Source: an uncultured Lachnospiraceae bacterium (lineage in GTDB: Bacteria > Bacillota > Clostridia > Lachnospirales > Lachnospiraceae). Taken from it: a stretch of 64,000 bases of DNA. Below are positions 60,918 to 64,000 of the stretch, one piece after another (the stretch's first letter is position 1; the number at the start of each line of letters is the position of its first letter). A model generated the notes under the pieces. That model made no database searches. It saw only the letters and a program-made list of their open reading frames with translations, and had not been told where the DNA came from. A program made the translations under genes and the position numbers. Location of the stretch: positions 62,001 to 126,000 of the forward strand of contig CACZJL010000002.1 of the NCBI GenBank assembly GCA_902781505.1. The letters run 5' to 3'.

Positions 60918-60947
60918 AGCGGGTCGCCTTTGCGGGCCGCTTTTCTT
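60918..60947 (+). terminator. Intrinsic terminator of the pur operon
   Basis: AGCGGGTCGC (60918-60927) pairs with GCGGGCCGCT (60932-60941) with one mismatch and one G-T pair, then TTTCTTT. Confidence 0.75.
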
Positions 60948-61027
60948 TAAGGTTGGGTCAGTGCGAGGTGAAAGGGCTTAGAAGCGGCACCAGGCTTGAC
61001 TTACAAATGTTTTGATTAGGAGTTTTT

Positions 61028-62272
61028 ATGAAAACAACATCAGTTAAGGGTACCAATGACTACCTCCCAAATGAGGCGGAAGTCAGAGATTACCTTCAGA
61101 GCAAGATTTTAGACGTTTATAAGAAGAACGGCTTTGAGCACATCATCACACCTGCTGTTGAGGATATTGAAAATCTCGACAAGTCTGAGGGCGGCGATAA
61201 CTTAAATCTGATCTTCAAGATTTTAAAGAGAGGCGATAAGTTAACAAAGGCTTTAGAAGCCGGCGTTAAGAAGGACAATGATCTCGTAGATATGGGTCTT
61301 CGTTATGACTTAACACTTCCTCTTTCCAGATATTTTGCAAATAACAAGGACAAGCTGCCACTTCCTATGAAGTGTATTCAGATGGATCGCGTATACCGCG
61401 CTGAGCGTCCACAGAAGGGTCGTTTAAGAGAATTCACTCAGTGTGATATCGACATCATCGGATCTGAATCCAGCGATTCTGAAGTTGAATTAATCATGAC
61501 AACAACAGAAGCTCTTTTCGCAATCGGCATGAAGAACTTCCGTGTGAAGATTAACGATCGCCGCTTACTCCGCGCTGTTTTAAAGAAGCTTGGCTTTGCT
61601 GACGAGCAGCTTGATTCTGTGTGCATCACTTTCGATAAGCTCGACAAGATTGGCTTAGAAGGCGTTGTTGCTGAGCTTACAGAGAAGGAATTTGACGTTT
61701 CTGCAGTTGAGAACTTCAAGAACTTCCTTGAGAAGAAGGAGTTTACCTTAGAGTCCTTAAAGAATATGCTTGATGATCCGGAACCGGCTCTTTCCATTGA
61801 GCACATCATTAACACGGTAAATGCCTTAAATGGCGGCAAGTTTGATCTTGTCTTTGACCTTTCCTTGGTTCGTGGTCAGGGCTATTACACGGGCACTGTA
61901 TTTGAAGTTGAATCCATTGACTTCAAGGGTGCAATTGCAGGTGGTGGTCGTTATGACAACCTGATTGGCAAGTTCTTAAATCAGTCAATTCCAGCTGTTG
62001 GCTTCTCCATCGGCTTTGAGAGAATCTATTCTATCCTGATGGATCACGGAATTCAGATTCCTGAGGCTAAGAAGAAGGTTGCTGTGATGTATGATGAAGG
62101 CGAGGTTCTCGCAGCGATTCAGGCAGCTGACAAGCTTCGTGCAGAAGGCTTCACAGCATCCATTTATGTTAAGCCTAAGAAGGTTGGTAAGTTCTTATCT
62201 AGACTTCAGGATCACGGCTTTGACGGTTCTTTCTTTGTTGGAAGAGACGAAGAAGTATCTTATTTTGAATAA
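61028..62272 (+). CDS. hisS: Histidyl-tRNA synthetase with short C terminus
   Basis: The 414-residue class II synthetase has KGTNDYLPNEAEVR at the start, motif 2 QMDRVYRAERPQKGRLREFTQ (split near residue 118), the His-specific LVRGQGYYTGTVFE (near 280) and motif 3 GFSIGFERIYSIL. The anticodon-binding domain ends nine residues after its GRDEE turn, whereas common HisRS proteins continue about 30 residues further. A terminator follows at once. It may be a lineage form or a small C-terminal loss. Start follows TAGGAG. Confidence 0.93.
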   Translation: MKTTSVKGTNDYLPNEAEVRDYLQSKILDVYKKNGFEHIITPAVEDIENLDKSEGGDNLNLIFKILKRGDKLTKALEAGVKKDNDLVDMGLRYDLTLPLSRYFANNKDKLPLPMKCIQMDRVYRAERPQKGRLREFTQCDIDIIGSESSDSEVELIMTTTEALFAIGMKNFRVKINDRRLLRAVLKKLGFADEQLDSVCITFDKLDKIGLEGVVAELTEKEFDVSAVENFKNFLEKKEFTLESLKNMLDDPEPALSIEHIINTVNALNGGKFDLVFDLSLVRGQGYYTGTVFEVESIDFKGAIAGGGRYDNLIGKFLNQSIPAVGFSIGFERIYSILMDHGIQIPEAKKKVAVMYDEGEVLAAIQAADKLRAEGFTASIYVKPKKVGKFLSRLQDHGFDGSFFVGRDEEVSYFE

Positions 62273-62282
62273 GGAATTTATG

Positions 62283-62312
62283 GCGGTCCGCAGTTTGCGG
62301 GCCGCGTTTTTT
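62283..62312 (+). terminator. Intrinsic terminator of hisS
   Basis: GCGGTCCGC (62283-62291) pairs with GCGGGCCGC (62297-62305) with one T-G pair, then T6. Confidence 0.9.
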
Positions 62313-62374
62313 GGAAAATGGATTATAGATTTTCGCGTGGTAACGTGAAAAAGGTTTTTCTTATTAGTTGGTTA

Positions 62375-62383
62375 TGCTACAAT
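62375..62383 (+). promoter_or_regulatory. Extended -10 promoter of trpB
   Basis: TGC followed by TACAAT (62378-62383) makes an extended -10 of the trpB transcript; the -35 is poor. A leader of about 90 bases follows, with a small TCGCA/TGCGA pairing but no T-box seen. Confidence 0.5.
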
Positions 62384-62480
62384 AAGAGCAGTCTTGTATA
62401 TGAAATATATGTAACAGGACGGTGAATCGCAGGATACTGACGGGGTAAAATGCGAAATCTATATTTAGAGGAGAATGATT

Positions 62481-63848
62481 ATGAGCGAGATTCCTTATAA
62501 GATTTATCTTGAAGAAAGTGAAATGCCGAAGGAATGGTATAATGTGCGTGCTGACATGAAGAAGAAGCCGGCACCACTGCTGAATCCGGCTACGTTAGAA
62601 CCGGTTACCGTGGATGATTTATCCCATGTATTCTGCAGAGAGCTTGCAGAGCAGGAATTAAATGAGACGGATGCATATATCCCGATTCCTGAAGAGGTAA
62701 GAAATTTCTACCGCATGTACAGACCGGCTCCGCTGGTTCGTGCTTACTGTCTTGAGAAGAAGCTTGGAACACCAGCTCACATTTACTATAAATTTGAAGG
62801 TAACAACACATCAGGCAGCCACAAGCTGAATTCTGCGATTGCGCAGGCTTACTATGCCAAGAAGGAAGGCCTGAAGGGTGTTACCACAGAAACCGGCGCT
62901 GGTCAGTGGGGAACAGCACTTTCCATGGCTTGTTCCTACTTTGATCTGGATTGCCAGGTATACATGGTTAAGGTTTCCTATGAGCAGAAGCCTTTCCGCC
63001 GCGAGGTTATGAGAACCTACGGAGCTTCTGTTACTCCATCTCCATCCATGTCAACAAACGTAGGTCGCAAGATCAACGAAGAGTTCCCTGGAACAAACGG
63101 TTCCTTAGGATGCGCTATTTCTGAGGCAGTTGAGGCTGCTACATCTCAGGAAGGCTACCGCTATGTACTTGGTTCTGTTTTAGGACAGGTTCTTCTTCAT
63201 CAGTCTGTCATCGGACTTGAGACAAAGGCTGCACTTGATAAATACGGCGTGAAGGCTGATGTGATCATCGGTTGCGCAGGTGGCGGTTCAAACCTGGGCG
63301 GTTTAATCTCTCCATTTGCCGGGGAAATGCTAAGAGGAGAAGCAGACTACAAGATTATTGCAGTTGAGCCAAAGTCCTGCCCATCCCTGACACGCGGAAC
63401 TTATGCATATGATTTCTGCGACACCGGTAAGGTATGCCCATTACAGAAGATGTACACCTTAGGAAGCGGCTTCATGCCTTCTCCAAACCATGCGGGCGGA
63501 CTTCGTTACCACGGTATGAGCGCTATCGTGTCCGAGCTTTATGATCAGGGCTTAATTGAGGCACGAAGCGTAGAGCAGACAGAAGTATTCAAGGCTGCGG
63601 AAGAATTTGCCAGAGTCGAAGGTATCTTACCAGCGCCTGAGAGCTCTCATGCAATTAAGGTTGCAATTGACGAAGCGCTCAAGTGCAAAGAAACAGGCGA
63701 AGCGAAGAATATCGTATTCGGCCTCACAGGCACAGGATACTTTGATATGTACGCTTACGAAGCTTACAACAACGGAACAATGGGCGATTACATCCCAACA
63801 GATGAAGAAATCGCAAAGTCTTTAGCCGACCTTCCAAAGGTAGACTGA
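62481..63848 (+). CDS. trpB: TrpB2-type tryptophan synthase beta chain
   Basis: The 455-residue PLP enzyme joins indole and serine to tryptophan. It belongs to the longer TrpB2 branch: an extended N terminus (IPYKIYLEESEMPKEWYN), the PLP Lys in NTSGSHKLNSA (near residue 112), ETGAGQWG (near 138), and the phosphate-binding GCAGGGSNLGG (near 269). TrpB2 often acts without TrpA, salvaging indole. No trpA or other trp gene is nearby, which supports that view. Start 62481 follows GAGGAG by 7 bases; ATG 62475 would abut it. Confidence 0.93.
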   Translation: MSEIPYKIYLEESEMPKEWYNVRADMKKKPAPLLNPATLEPVTVDDLSHVFCRELAEQELNETDAYIPIPEEVRNFYRMYRPAPLVRAYCLEKKLGTPAHIYYKFEGNNTSGSHKLNSAIAQAYYAKKEGLKGVTTETGAGQWGTALSMACSYFDLDCQVYMVKVSYEQKPFRREVMRTYGASVTPSPSMSTNVGRKINEEFPGTNGSLGCAISEAVEAATSQEGYRYVLGSVLGQVLLHQSVIGLETKAALDKYGVKADVIIGCAGGGSNLGGLISPFAGEMLRGEADYKIIAVEPKSCPSLTRGTYAYDFCDTGKVCPLQKMYTLGSGFMPSPNHAGGLRYHGMSAIVSELYDQGLIEARSVEQTEVFKAAEEFARVEGILPAPESSHAIKVAIDEALKCKETGEAKNIVFGLTGTGYFDMYAYEAYNNGTMGDYIPTDEEIAKSLADLPKVD

Positions 63849-63906
63849 TTAAAATAAGGGCGCCTGACCAGTTGGTGCAGAGCCTGAAAAGGTAACAGGG
63901 GAAATT

Positions 63907-64000
63907 ATGGTTAAGATGATTAATCACAACACGATGTTTTTAAAGCGCCGGGCTCTTCCGGTGCGGCAGTCCGATAACAGTACGGCAGAGCTAGTGAAGG
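63907..64000 (+). CDS. 5' end of an unrecognised protein (partial)
   Basis: The ATG at 63907, preceded by AGGGGAA, opens a frame (MVKMINHNTMFLKRR, ALPVRQSDNSTAELVK) that runs off the window. The first 31 residues are basic and show no known motif. It starts 58 bases after trpB and could share its transcript. Confidence 0.6.
   Translation, partial: MVKMINHNTMFLKRRALPVRQSDNSTAELVK

Overview
The window looks like a chromosome segment from an anaerobic, low-to-mid G+C Firmicute, most likely a Lachnospiraceae-type Clostridia. Evidence: AGGAGG-type ribosome binding sites, near-consensus sigma-A promoters, a perfect CIRCE operator before groESL, class 1B dihydroorotate dehydrogenase (PyrK/PyrD), a CBS-domain family II pyrophosphatase, a 3H-domain NAD repressor and a FeoA-FeoB fusion. 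No phage, insertion sequence, CRISPR array, rRNA or tRNA was seen. Most genes are housekeeping genes on the + strand. The accessory interest lies in small clusters, regulatory sites and gene-decay scars between them.

Layout. 1-6520: a sugar-acid-like catabolic block (DlgD-type reductase, YhcH/YiaL protein, cyclase-family hydrolase, ketopantoate-reductase-like enzyme), a GntR/FCD repressor on the - strand, and two tandem zinc alcohol dehydrogenases behind an operator-rich region. 6521-7914: a collapsed amidohydrolase pseudogene and a DegV protein. 7915-12044: de novo NAD synthesis, with nadA divergent from nadB-nadC-niaR; both consensus promoters carry inverted repeats on their -35 boxes. 12157-17719: polytopic membrane protein, FeoAB, pyridoxal-type kinase and a small protein. 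17720-22202: AT-rich gap, unknown membrane protein, Na+-dependent transporter, purA. 22243-26223: a DltA-like adenylating enzyme, a PLP fold-III decarboxylase, an acyl carrier protein and a SEC-C protein. 26340-30473: methyltransferase, hslO, shikimate-kinase-like kinase, glnS, cold-shock protein.

30652-40567: membrane protein, CBS-pyrophosphatase, SEC-C methionine aminopeptidase, tRNA-editing protein, transglutaminase lipoprotein, groES-groEL, guaB. 40658-44880: argS, glycosyltransferase, ion-transporter-superfamily permease. 45006-48747: deoxyinosine-type DNA glycosylase, patatin, U32-like Cys-rich protein, AlkD, nitroreductase. 49683-54640: pyrC-pyrF-pyrK-pyrD-pyrE and a 50-residue membrane protein. 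55185-57308: a very long M29-type aminopeptidase. 57439-60868: purE-purM-purN-purD. 61028 to end: hisS, a TrpB2-type tryptophan synthase and the start of an unknown gene.

The best candidate for an undescribed system is the adenylation/decarboxylase/carrier trio at 22565-25684. Its logic recalls carrier-bound amino acid decarboxylation in butirosin biosynthesis (BtrI/BtrK), but with an AMP-forming ligase. Several scars (amidohydrolase remnant, duplicated guaB tail, orphan - strand gene start) and unusually G+C-rich spacers suggest active small-scale remodelling.
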